A DNA stretch of 64,000 bases, from contig NZ_BMLC01000002.1 of NCBI RefSeq assembly GCF_014645015.1, forward strand, positions 124,001 through 188,000, given 5' to 3'. Below, one piece after another: positions 46,358-56,622 of the stretch (its first letter is position 1; every line of letters starts with the position of its first letter). This DNA is from Salinibacterium xinjiangense. GTDB taxonomy: Bacteria > Actinomycetota > Actinomycetes > Actinomycetales > Microbacteriaceae. Under the pieces are notes generated by a model. That model made no database searches. It was given only the letters and a program-made list of their open reading frames with translations, and was not told where the DNA came from. The position numbers and the translations under genes were made by a program.

Positions 46358-48661
46358 ATGAGCTCTAATTCCCCCCTAAGTCACGCCCGAAAACGTCAGT
46401 GGGGTGCGGAAAAGCGCACCGAGCCGCTGCCCTCACTCCATCCACGGCCCAGCGACCGCAAAATGATCGCTGGCCGACTGGCCATCATCGCCACGGCGAT
46501 CTTCTGGCTCACCTATGTCGTCTACACCATCATTCGCCAGTTCATCAACAACGGCCCAGAGAACTTCCGGTTCACGACCGAGGCCATCTCGTACGTCGTC
46601 GTGGTCACGTTCCTCACCTTCTCGGCCCTGATGTACCTCGTCGCCAGGCAGGGCGCACTGCAGCGCTTTCGCAACCATGTGCGGGTTCCCCGCGCCGAGC
46701 TCGACCGTCATTTCGATGGGCATTGCGATGGCATCACAGTGTTAGTCCCCTCCTACAGCGAAGAGCCGGAGGTCGTACGCGCGACCCTGTGGTCAGCTGC
46801 GCTGCAGGAATATCCATCGCTCAGCGTCGTGTTGCTGCTGGATGACCCGCCGCACCCGTCCGACCCGGCTGCAGCCGCGCAACTCGAGCTTTCACGACTG
46901 CTTGCGCGGGGAATCCAGGAGGATCTCGCCGAGCCTGCTTCTCGATTCTCGAGTGCGCTGCTGAGCTTCGAGTTCGGATGGGAAACCGACGCAGAGCAGT
47001 TGCTCGCACTGGCCAGCCATTACTCCTGGGCGGCCGAATGGCTGGAGAACATGGCGGCGCACGAAAAGAACGAAGACCACGTCGATGAGTTTTTCATCAA
47101 CCAGGTGCTGCGCGGGCTCGCGTCTGAACTCGACATCGTCTCGACCGCGCTCTCGGCAGCACACGAGGCAGGAGCCGAGTTCGAGCACGATCAGCTGCTG
47201 CGTCTGTACCGCAGGCTCGCCTGGATCTTCTCAGTGCAGATGACGACATTCGAGCGCAAGAAGTTCATCTCGGTATCGCATGAGGCGAATAAGGCCATGA
47301 ACCTCAACGCGTACATAGGCCTGATGGGCGCAAAATATGTGATCGTCAAGACCCCGGCGGGTGATGTGCTCAGGGCCGTCGACGACGGCAGCGGCTGGGA
47401 TCTTGCCATCCCTGACACGACCTACCTGCTGACGCTGGACGCAGACTCGATCCTGATGCGCGACTACTGCCTGCGCCTGGTTTACTTCCTGGAGCAGCCC
47501 GGCAGCGAGCGGGTAGCCGTCACTCAAACGCCGTACTCGTCGTTCCGTGGTGCCTCCACTCGCATCGAACGGCTCGCGGGCGCGACCACCGACCTTCAGC
47601 ACCTCCTGCATCAGGGCAAGTCGTATCACAACGCGACATTCTGGGTCGGCGCCAACGCGGTGATCCGCAAGCGGGCACTGGACGACATCGTCGAGGAAGA
47701 GATTGTCGGCGGCTTCGCTATCAGGCGCTATGTCCAGGACAGGACGGTCATCGAAGACACCGAGTCGAGCGTCGACCTCGGCACCCACGGCTGGACCCTC
47801 ACCAACTATCCCGAGCGACTCAGCTACAGCGCAACACCGCCCGACTTCGGATCGCTCGTCGTGCAGCGTCGACGGTGGGCCAACGGTGGACTCCTGATCA
47901 TGCCCAAGCTCTGGCGGCAGGTGCGCGAACGCCGTGCACGCGGTGAGCGGGTGGCCGTCACCGAGATTCTCCTCAGGGTCAACTACATGGCCTCGATTGC
48001 CTGGGCGAGTTTCGGCCTGATCTTCCTTCTCGCCTATCCGTATGATGGCCGGCTACTCAGCCCGGTAGTGCTGCTCGCGGCACTTCCGTACTTCCTGGCG
48101 ATGGCCAGCGATCTCAAATACTGCGGCTACAAATACAGCGACGTGTTCAGGATCTACGGGTTCAACCTGATCCTGTTACCCGTCAACCTGGCCGGCGTGG
48201 TGAAGTCTGTTGAGCAGTCGATCACAGGCAAGAAGATTCCGTTTGCCCGCACACCAAAGGTGCGCAACCGCACCGCGGCGCCGCTGCTCTATGTCGTGGT
48301 GCCATACGCGATAGTGATTTTCTCGGTGCTGACCCTGTGGCGCGACGTCAACGCGGGAAACTGGGGTAACGCTGTCTTCGCCGGTGTCAATGCGATCCTG
48401 GCCGCGGCCGCGATCGTCTCGTACATCGGCATCGGCGCATCGCTGGTCGACATCTGGCTCGGGCTGACGCGATGGCTCTACGTCGAGCGCACCGTGCGCA
48501 CCTCGGCCACACCAGCGCCGACTGTCGCGCCGACTACGGCGCCGATCGACTGGGCGACGGTGCTCTATCTCGGCGACGTGGATGCGCGAATCGTCAAGAA
48601 CCCTCACGTGCGAGCCACACGAAGCGGATCGCGCCGCAACCGGCAGGGAGCGAATTCATGA
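46358..48661 (+). CDS. Processive GT2 membrane glycosyltransferase (cellulose/chitin-synthase-like)
   Basis: This 767-residue protein has two N-terminal membrane helices (near residues 38-60 and 75-95), a GT2 domain with TVLVPSYSEEPE, LTLDADSILMRD (DxD near residue 359), VIEDTE acceptor-site acidics near residue 464 and QRRRWANGGLL (QxxRW near residue 502), then about five C-terminal helices. This is the signature of processive beta-glycan synthases. Unusually, about 190 mostly helical residues separate the nucleotide-binding strand (LLLDDPP) from the DxD motif. The ATG at 46358 is chosen; upstream codons lack family character. ATGA overlap with the GH18 gene. Confidence 0.87.
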   Translation: MSSNSPLSHARKRQWGAEKRTEPLPSLHPRPSDRKMIAGRLAIIATAIFWLTYVVYTIIRQFINNGPENFRFTTEAISYVVVVTFLTFSALMYLVARQGALQRFRNHVRVPRAELDRHFDGHCDGITVLVPSYSEEPEVVRATLWSAALQEYPSLSVVLLLDDPPHPSDPAAAAQLELSRLLARGIQEDLAEPASRFSSALLSFEFGWETDAEQLLALASHYSWAAEWLENMAAHEKNEDHVDEFFINQVLRGLASELDIVSTALSAAHEAGAEFEHDQLLRLYRRLAWIFSVQMTTFERKKFISVSHEANKAMNLNAYIGLMGAKYVIVKTPAGDVLRAVDDGSGWDLAIPDTTYLLTLDADSILMRDYCLRLVYFLEQPGSERVAVTQTPYSSFRGASTRIERLAGATTDLQHLLHQGKSYHNATFWVGANAVIRKRALDDIVEEEIVGGFAIRRYVQDRTVIEDTESSVDLGTHGWTLTNYPERLSYSATPPDFGSLVVQRRRWANGGLLIMPKLWRQVRERRARGERVAVTEILLRVNYMASIAWASFGLIFLLAYPYDGRLLSPVVLLAALPYFLAMASDLKYCGYKYSDVFRIYGFNLILLPVNLAGVVKSVEQSITGKKIPFARTPKVRNRTAAPLLYVVVPYAIVIFSVLTLWRDVNAGNWGNAVFAGVNAILAAAAIVSYIGIGASLVDIWLGLTRWLYVERTVRTSATPAPTVAPTTAPIDWATVLYLGDVDARIVKNPHVRATRSGSRRNRQGANS

Positions 48662-50214
48662 GCATCCCAGGAATGCGCCTTTCGCCCCTTCGTGTTGCCG
48701 TGGCCGTTGTCGCCCTTGGAGGGCTCGGTGTCGGCACGGCGTACGGCTACGACATGTGGAGCGATACCCAGTCGACAAGGTCTGAGAAGCCCTGGTTTGC
48801 GGGATACGTCGACGCCACGGCGACACCGACTTTCGAGTTCGAGAGCCCCGCTGACGATTCGGGGCGCGAGGTTATCCTGTCATTCATCGTCGCGGCCACC
48901 GATGATTCCTGCGCGCCGTCGTGGGGCACGGCGTACTCGCTCGACGAGGCATCCGTCGCCCTCGACCTGGATCGCAGGATCGCCAGGCTCAAGCAGAAAG
49001 ATGGTGGGGTGGCCGTGTCATTCGGCGGGCTGAACAACAGCGAACTGAGTTCGGTGTGCACAGATCCGGCTGATCTCAAAGCAGCATATTCGGCCGTCCT
49101 GGATCGCTACGACGTCACCACCGTCGACCTCGATATCGAGGGTGATGACCTGGCAGACACGCGGGCGGGCGCACGCCGGGCGCAGGTGATGGCAGAACTG
49201 CAGGCCGAGAATCGGGCAGCAGGCAACGACATCGCCGTGTGGTTGACACTGCCGACCGCCACTTTCGGTCTCACGGAAGACGGCACCACCGCCGTGGCGC
49301 AGATGCTCGCCGCCGGTGTCGACATCAGCGGCGTCAACGCCATGACGATGGACTTCGGAGACAGCCGGGAGAAGACGCAGTCGATGTCGGATGCCTCCAT
49401 CAGCGCTCTCGAGCAGACGCACCGCCAGCTCAAGGCTCTCTACAGCCGCGCCGGCATCAGCCTCACGGACGCGACGATCTGGCACAAGGTCGGGGCGACG
49501 CCGATGATCGGGCAGAACGACATCCAGGGAGAGATTTTCACGCTCGATGATGCAGTCGCCCTGAACACCTTCGCGGTGACGCATGGCCTGGGGCGCATGT
49601 CGATGTGGTCGATGAACCGCGACCAGAGCTGTGGGCCCAATTACGTCGACCTGACCAGGGTCTCCGACTCCTGTAGCGGTGTCGACCAGGGTGCTGTGCG
49701 ATTCGCCACCATGCTGAGCGCGGGGTTTGACGGACGCGCCGTCCGCGCCGCTGGGAACGTCACCACATCTGAGCCGGTCGATCCTGAGAAAATCCTCGAC
49801 GTCCCCGCCACCAGCCCCTACGTGATCTGGTCGGAATCGTCGTCATACCTGCAGGGAACCAAGATCGTGTGGCACCGCAACGTGTACGAAGCGAAGTGGT
49901 GGACGAGAGGCGACCTGCCGGACAGCCCGGTGCTGGCCCAGTGGGAGACCCCGTGGACGCTCATCGGGCCGGTGCTTCGGGGCGAGACTCCCGTTGTCGT
50001 ACCGACCCTCCCCGAGGGCACCTATTCAAACTGGGAAGGGGGCGTCGCGTATGAAAAAGGCACACGCGTGCTGTTCTCCGGTGTGCCGTTCCAGGCCAAG
50101 TGGTGGACGCAGGGCGACAGCCCCGAGGCCGCCTCCTCTGACCCGGATGCCTCGCCCTGGGTGCCGCTGAAGGCCAGCGAAGTAGCGAGTATCGCGGCGG
50201 GTCTCGCGGGCTGA
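48658..50214 (+). CDS. GH18 family exported glycosidase with two CBM5/12 modules
   Basis: This 518-residue protein has an N-terminal signal/anchor helix (residues 9-30) and a GH18-like catalytic barrel with SFGG and the VDLDIE motif (DxDxE, putative catalytic Glu161). Two C-terminal chitin-binding type 5/12 modules lie near residues 387-430 and 455-503, each with Y/N-x-GT-x-V and AKWWTxGDxP. It resembles bacterial chitinase-type enzymes acting on beta-1,4-GlcNAc polymers. Start overlaps the GT2 stop (ATGA), so synthase and hydrolase are made together, suggesting it edits or releases that synthase's product. Confidence 0.86.
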   Translation: MSIPGMRLSPLRVAVAVVALGGLGVGTAYGYDMWSDTQSTRSEKPWFAGYVDATATPTFEFESPADDSGREVILSFIVAATDDSCAPSWGTAYSLDEASVALDLDRRIARLKQKDGGVAVSFGGLNNSELSSVCTDPADLKAAYSAVLDRYDVTTVDLDIEGDDLADTRAGARRAQVMAELQAENRAAGNDIAVWLTLPTATFGLTEDGTTAVAQMLAAGVDISGVNAMTMDFGDSREKTQSMSDASISALEQTHRQLKALYSRAGISLTDATIWHKVGATPMIGQNDIQGEIFTLDDAVALNTFAVTHGLGRMSMWSMNRDQSCGPNYVDLTRVSDSCSGVDQGAVRFATMLSAGFDGRAVRAAGNVTTSEPVDPEKILDVPATSPYVIWSESSSYLQGTKIVWHRNVYEAKWWTRGDLPDSPVLAQWETPWTLIGPVLRGETPVVVPTLPEGTYSNWEGGVAYEKGTRVLFSGVPFQAKWWTQGDSPEAASSDPDASPWVPLKASEVASIAAGLAG

Positions 50215-50231
50215 CCACTGAGCAGTCCTGG

Positions 50232-50265
50232 ATGTGACCGAGCTTCCGCGGGAGCTCGGTCACAT
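50232..50265 (+). terminator. Hairpin terminator after the GT2-GH18 operon
   Basis: A perfect 13-bp stem ATGTGACCGAGCT/AGCTCGGTCACAT (50232-50244 with 50253-50265), 17 bp after the GH18 stop, no T-tract. The remaining intergenic bases to 50420 show no further feature I can support. Confidence 0.8.
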
Positions 50266-50420
50266 GTGAGCGCCTGTTCGGCGAGGATCGCGTCGATCTC
50301 GTTCATCGATTGTTCTCCCGAATATCACGGGATCGCCACTCAACACACTGGGCGGGCTTTGTACCCTTCTTGGGGGTAGACGCCGTATGGCACCCCTCAA
50401 CATCGCCCGGGAGACCGAAC

Positions 50421-52178
<1,758 letters not shown>

Positions 52179-52189
52179 CCCGGTGACCA

Positions 52190-52228
52190 CGGGCAGCGGG
52201 CTCGGACACGCTCCGGGCCCGCTGCCCG
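52190..52228 (+). terminator. Hairpin terminator after the alkaline phosphatase gene
   Basis: CGGGCAGCGGGC (52190-52201) pairs perfectly with GCCCGCTGCCCG (52217-52228), starting 12 bp after the stop. Confidence 0.75.
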
Positions 52229-52265
52229 CGAATCCATCGAAAAGCAATGAAAGAACGGGAAACTG

Positions 52266-52811
52266 ATGATGTCATCCATTCGAATCGCGGTAGTTGCGGG
52301 GGTCTCGGCCGTGGCTGCCATCGCGGTCGTGGCTGCACTGGTCGTCGGTTTCTCTAACGGCCCGACGCCGGGCGGAGGCGCGGCAGGCGCTGCCGCACCG
52401 GTCGCTAAAACCGAATTTCCCGGATTGACAGCTCCGACAGGTGATCCGCAACTCCTGTCCATCGCCCGGCTCGCGCCGGATGCGGGAACCGTTCAGTTGG
52501 CGGAAGGGCCATTCGACGACCGGTTCGAGGTGAATGACCTCGCCTTCGACGGCGCAACCGTCTCGGGGAGCATCCTCGTCACGAGCGACGTCAGTGAGGT
52601 GATCAACCTGGAGGTGCTCGCAGGCTTCTACGACTCCGCCGGGGCGCTGATCGGAGAAGGTCGGTTCGTGCTCGAAAGCGAGCACGGCACAACCGACGAC
52701 GCGTCGAAAATCCCTGACGAGACTGTCGCGTTCCGGATCGACGTGCCAGCGGCGATCGCTGGGCAGGCGTCCTCAGCAGCCGTCGGAGTGCCCGTCCTCG
52801 TCAACGAGTAG
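52266..52811 (+). CDS. Small exported/membrane-anchored protein of unknown function
   Basis: This 181-residue protein has an N-terminal hydrophobic helix (about residues 6-29), a Gly/Ala/Pro linker, and a domain of about 120 residues rich in beta-strand pattern (NDLAFDGATVSGSILVTSDVSEVINLEVLAGFYDSAGALIGEG). That pattern is reminiscent of FxLYD-like extracellular domains but not diagnostic. It follows the alkaline phosphatase gene after a hairpin, so it may be transcribed separately. I do not recognise the family. Confidence 0.7.
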   Translation: MMSSIRIAVVAGVSAVAAIAVVAALVVGFSNGPTPGGGAAGAAAPVAKTEFPGLTAPTGDPQLLSIARLAPDAGTVQLAEGPFDDRFEVNDLAFDGATVSGSILVTSDVSEVINLEVLAGFYDSAGALIGEGRFVLESEHGTTDDASKIPDETVAFRIDVPAAIAGQASSAAVGVPVLVNE

Positions 52812-52826
52812 TCGCGAACCGAGGGT

Positions 52827-53399
52827 TTAGCGGATCGCCCGACGCGAGCTGATGACTCCGGTGTCGAAGCCGAGCAGGTGCAGCCCGCCGTGGAACCTCG
52901 CGTGCTCCACCTTGAGGCAGCGGTCCATGACGACCGTCAGCCCCTTTGATTCACCGTAGATCGCGGCATCCTGATTCCAGATTCCGAGCTGCACCCAGAC
53001 CGTTTTCGCACCGATCGCCAGCACGTCGTCGATGACGGCGGGGATGTCGCTGGCCTTGCGGAACACGTCGACGATGTCGGGCACCTCAGGTAGCGACGCG
53101 AGATCCGGATAGGCCTTCTGGCCGAGGATCGTGTCGGCGTTCGGGTTCACGAAGTACACCCGGTAATCGCTGGACTGCTGCAGGTAGGTGCCGACGAAGT
53201 AGCTGGAGCGGGCGGCGTTGGGGGATGCGCCCACGATCGCGATCGACTTCGACTTGCGCAGGATGGCGAGCCGCTGTTTCGCATCTGGGCCGACCCAGGT
53301 GCGCTGCGACTTCAGCAGCTTCGCCAGCGGCGAGTTCGCGGGCAGCTCGCAGGTGAGCCCGTTCGCGAGCTGGGTGGTCTGCACTTCGGTTGTCGACAT
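52827..53399 (-). CDS. CoA-binding domain protein (YccU-like)
   Basis: This 190-residue Rossmann-fold protein of the CoA_binding family has the loop SIAIVGASPNAARSSYFVGTYLQ and AKTVWVQLGIWNQDAAIY. Such proteins resemble the nucleotide-binding domain of succinyl-CoA synthetase but have no known reaction. It begins two bases after the metY stop, so the pair is co-transcribed, a common association in Actinobacteria. Confidence 0.9.
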   Translation of the reverse strand: MSTTEVQTTQLANGLTCELPANSPLAKLLKSQRTWVGPDAKQRLAILRKSKSIAIVGASPNAARSSYFVGTYLQQSSDYRVYFVNPNADTILGQKAYPDLASLPEVPDIVDVFRKASDIPAVIDDVLAIGAKTVWVQLGIWNQDAAIYGESKGLTVVMDRCLKVEHARFHGGLHLLGFDTGVISSRRAIR

Positions 53400-53401
53400 C
53401 G

Positions 53402-54691
53402 TCAGCCTTTCGTCGCTTCGGTCAAAGCCTGGTCGATGTCGTCAACAATGTCTTCGGGGTCTTCTATTCCAACGCTGATCCGCACGACGCCGGGCAGAAC
53501 GCCGGCATCGAGCAACTGCTGCTCGTTGAGCTGGGCGTGGGTCGTCGATGCCGGATGGATAACCAGGGTCTTCGCGTCGCCGATGTTCGCGAGATGGCTG
53601 GCCAGCGTCACGCTCTCGATGAACTTCTGGCCGACCGCGCGGCCGCCCTTCACCACGAAGGAGAAGACGGATCCCGCGCCCTTGGGCAGGTACTTCTGTG
53701 CCCGCTCGAAATGCGGATGCCCCGGGAGCCCCGCCCAGAACACGGTCTCGATGCGCGGGTCGGCTTCGAGCCACTCGGCGACGATGCGGGCGTTGTCGAC
53801 GTGGGCCTGCATCCTGAACGGGAGGGTCTCGACACCGGTCGCGAGCAACCAGGCGGAGTGGGGGGCGAGTGCGGGGCCGATATCGCGTAGCTGCTCGGCG
53901 CGCAGGCGGGTGAGGAACGCGTATTCGCCGAAGTTGCCATGCCAGTTGAGCCCGCCGTAGCTCGGCACGGGCTGGTCGAACAGGGGGAAGTGCTCGTTGG
54001 CCCAGTGGAAGCGGCCGCTCTCGACGACGACGCCACCGAGGGTGGTGCCGGCTCCTCCGAGGAACTTGGTGGCGGAGTGGGTGACAACGTCTGCGCCCCA
54101 CTCGATCGGGCGATTCAGGTACGGGGTGGCGACCGTCGAGTCGATGATCAGCGGCAGGTTGTGGGCGTGAGCGACATCGGCGAGTCCCTCGATGTCGGCG
54201 ATCTCGCCCGAGGGGTTGGCGATGGTCTCGGCGAAGATCATCTTCGTCTTGTCTGTGATGGCCGCGGCATAGTCTGCCGGGTCGGAGGAGCGTACGAACG
54301 TGGTGTCGACGCCGAAACGGCGCAGCGTGACATCCAGCTGGGTGATGGAGCCACCGTAGAGGTTTGCGCTTGAGACGATGTGGTCGCCGGCCCCTGCCAG
54401 CGAGGCGAAGGTGATGAACTGTGCGCTGAGACCGCTGCCGGTGGCGACGGCGCCGAGGCCGCCCTCGAGGGAGGCGACGCGCTCCTCGAAGCTTGCGACT
54501 GTTGGGTTCGCGAGCCGGGAGTAGATGTTGCCGTACTTCTGCAGGGCGAAGCGGGCCGCGGCATCCGCTGTGTCATCGAAGACATAGGCGCTCGTCTGGT
54601 AGATCGGTAGGGCGCGGGATCCGGTCGCCGCGTCGGGGATGTTGCCAGCGTGGATTGCACGCGTGCGGAAACCATAGTCACGATCAGCCAT
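53402..54691 (-). CDS. metY: O-acetylhomoserine (thiol)-lyase
   Basis: This 429-residue PLP enzyme of the Cys/Met metabolism family converts O-acetylhomoserine and sulfide or methanethiol to homocysteine or methionine. The PLP lysine lies in THSATKFLGGAGTTLGG (about residue 205). Other marks are the N-terminal RAIHAGNIPD, IYQTSAYVFDD and the C-terminal RISVGIEDPEDIVDDIDQAL. The length is typical of MetY rather than the shorter gamma-synthases. Homocysteine production links it functionally with ahcY in this window. Confidence 0.93.
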   Translation of the reverse strand: MADRDYGFRTRAIHAGNIPDAATGSRALPIYQTSAYVFDDTADAAARFALQKYGNIYSRLANPTVASFEERVASLEGGLGAVATGSGLSAQFITFASLAGAGDHIVSSANLYGGSITQLDVTLRRFGVDTTFVRSSDPADYAAAITDKTKMIFAETIANPSGEIADIEGLADVAHAHNLPLIIDSTVATPYLNRPIEWGADVVTHSATKFLGGAGTTLGGVVVESGRFHWANEHFPLFDQPVPSYGGLNWHGNFGEYAFLTRLRAEQLRDIGPALAPHSAWLLATGVETLPFRMQAHVDNARIVAEWLEADPRIETVFWAGLPGHPHFERAQKYLPKGAGSVFSFVVKGGRAVGQKFIESVTLASHLANIGDAKTLVIHPASTTHAQLNEQQLLDAGVLPGVVRISVGIEDPEDIVDDIDQALTEATKG

Positions 54692-54750
54692 GAGATCAGG
54701 TTACAGAAGCTGCGGCGGGAAAAGCTGTGCCGGCGTAACAGGAGGCCACG

Positions 54751-56319
54751 CTATCGCCAGGTCGGCAGCCACCAGTGTGCGGCGAGCCAGGGGTAATCGA
54801 GCCGAATGCCCGTCCAGATCGGCCAGAAGAAGACTCCGACCGCGATCGAGACAGCAAGGAAGATGATGACGATCCGGATGCCGCTGAGCCGCCGCCAGCT
54901 CGGATCCCGCGCCGTGCCCAGCAGAATGCCGATCACCGCCACCAGCGCGAGTATCAGGTACGGCTCGAACGCGATCGTGTAGAACTGGAACACGGTGCGG
55001 TTCAGGTACAGCAGCCAGGGCAGGTATCCGGCGCCGAGTGCTGCCAGGATCAGCCCGACGCGCCACTCCCGGAAGCGCACCAGCCGATAGACAAGGTAGA
55101 GCGCCGCGGCCGTTGCCGCCCACCAGATGATCGGGTTGGCGATGCCCGAGATGGATTCGCCGCCTGATCCATCCCCCTGGTAGTACATGCTCGTCGGCCG
55201 CACGAGGAACAGCCAGGTGAGCGGGTTCGCCTGGTAGGGATGCGGGCGCATCTCGCCCACGTGGTAGTTGTAGACGCTCACCTCGAAGTGCCAGAAGCTC
55301 TGCAGGCTCAGCGGCACCCAGGAGAGCGCGCCGGTCCACGCGTTGCCCGCGCCTTCGGCCCACTGTCGGGAGTATCCGCCCGACGTCACGAACCAGCCCG
55401 TCCAGCTGACGAGGTAGGTGGCGACGGCAGCCGGGACCATGAGCAGGAAGCTGACGGGCCCCTGCTTGAAGATCGTGCCGCTGAGCCAGAACGGGATGCC
55501 GACCTGGCGCCGGGCCACGGCATCCACCGCCAGTGTGTAGATGGCGAGTGCCGCCAGGAAGTAGAGGCCGTTCCACTTGACCGCCGTCGTCGCTCCGAAC
55601 GCGACGCCTGCCGCAATGAGCCACGGTCTCCACCAGATCGCAGGCCCCCAGTCGCCGCCCTTGCGCTCCAGCCAGCGGTCGAGCCTGGCTCTGCTCCAGC
55701 CCCGGTCGAGCAGGATCGCGATGAAGCCGAGCAGCGCGAACAGCATCACGAAGTTGTCGAGCAGGGCCACGCGGCTCATCACGATCGCGTTGCCATCGAT
55801 CGCGAACAGCAAGCCGGCGATCGTGGCGAGCAGGGTCGAGCGGAACAACATCTTCGCGACGACCATGAGCAGCACAACCGCGACGATGCCAGCCAGCACG
55901 GTGGCTATGCGCCAGCCCACTGGGTTGTCCGGCCCGAGCCACCCCATGCCGAGCCCGATCAGCCATTTCCCGAGAGGTGGATGCACGACGAAAGCGGGAG
56001 CGGACGTGAAAATCTCGGTGTTGCCGGCATTGAACTGCGTGTTTGCCTCGGCGGGCCACGACCCCTCGTAGCCGAGATTGAAGAGCGTCCAGGCATCCTT
56101 CACATAAAAGGTCTCATCGAAGACCAGCGATGCAGGATGCCCGAGGCCGACCAGTCGCGTGAGCGCAGCGATCACGACCACGAGTGCCGGCGCACCCCGG
56201 CTGACCATCCGGCGGACAGCGACAGACTGCCGCAGCCACCAGTCGTCGATACGGGTGCCTGTGCCCGCGACGATGGCGTCGAAGTCGCTCGCGGCCCGGG
56301 TGGTCATCCCAGTAATCAT
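54751..56319 (-). CDS. pmt: Protein O-mannosyltransferase (PMT family)
   Basis: This 522-residue polytopic enzyme transfers mannose from polyprenyl-phosphate-mannose to Ser/Thr of exported proteins. It has the catalytic acidic pair in LVFDETFYVKDAWTL, VHPPLGKWLIGLGMGWLG, roughly ten helices and a cytoplasmic C-terminus ending TWR. It is divergent from rsmI, the same order as Rv1002c-Rv1003 of mycobacteria. ATG at 56319; a second at 56307 (MTTRAASDF) is equally possible. The G-rich template upstream would put a quadruplex-forming run in its leader RNA. Confidence 0.92.
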   Translation of the reverse strand: MITGMTTRAASDFDAIVAGTGTRIDDWWLRQSVAVRRMVSRGAPALVVVIAALTRLVGLGHPASLVFDETFYVKDAWTLFNLGYEGSWPAEANTQFNAGNTEIFTSAPAFVVHPPLGKWLIGLGMGWLGPDNPVGWRIATVLAGIVAVVLLMVVAKMLFRSTLLATIAGLLFAIDGNAIVMSRVALLDNFVMLFALLGFIAILLDRGWSRARLDRWLERKGGDWGPAIWWRPWLIAAGVAFGATTAVKWNGLYFLAALAIYTLAVDAVARRQVGIPFWLSGTIFKQGPVSFLLMVPAAVATYLVSWTGWFVTSGGYSRQWAEGAGNAWTGALSWVPLSLQSFWHFEVSVYNYHVGEMRPHPYQANPLTWLFLVRPTSMYYQGDGSGGESISGIANPIIWWAATAAALYLVYRLVRFREWRVGLILAALGAGYLPWLLYLNRTVFQFYTIAFEPYLILALVAVIGILLGTARDPSWRRLSGIRIVIIFLAVSIAVGVFFWPIWTGIRLDYPWLAAHWWLPTWR

Positions 56320-56362
56320 AAATGTCGGGCGCTGCACCCTCCCGACACCCTGTCTGGTCCGA

Positions 56363-56407
56363 CCTCCCTCCTTCCCTCCTGTCCCCCCCTCCCTCCCCCC
56401 CCCTTCC
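56363..56407 (-). promoter_or_regulatory. Polypyrimidine tract; G-rich on the pmt coding strand
   Basis: 45 bp of almost pure C/T on the plus strand, giving at least four runs of three or more G on the minus strand, 44-88 bp upstream of the pmt start. It may form a G-quadruplex in DNA or in the pmt leader. Confidence 0.55.
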
Positions 56408-56485
56408 AAATGAAGGACATTTCCGCGGTAAGCCCCGATTTGCGAGCCAAATAATGCCACCGTCCCGATTTCTCCTTCATTTGGC
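56404..56485. repeat. 82-bp inverted-repeat element, copy C (diverged)
   Basis: TTCCAAATGAAGGA (56404-56417) is mirrored by TCCTTCATTTGG (56473-56484). The ends resemble those of copies A and B (TTCCGAAATGACGGA) and the spacing is nearly the same; the interior is unrelated. It lies in the 303-bp pmt-rsmI divergent region. Confidence 0.6.
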
Positions 56486-56583
56486 GGGTGGACGGGTGGA
56501 CGAGTGGCGGTGGCGGTGGACGGGTGGCGGTGGCGGTGGCAGGTGGCAGGTCGGAGTCCGCAGTCCGCAGTCGGCGGGGCGGG
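56484..56583 (+). repeat. GGTGG-rich low-complexity stretch before rsmI
   Basis: Short units such as GGTGGCGGTGG and GGACGGGTGG repeat irregularly over about 100 bp, followed by a duplicated AGTCCGC. With the inverted repeat and the C-tract this fills the 303-bp pmt-rsmI intergenic region; no clear -10 box is visible within it. Confidence 0.7.
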
Positions 56584-56622
56584 TGCGCAGGTGTGTGGCG
56601 GGCCTGCTGGGAGAATGGGCGG

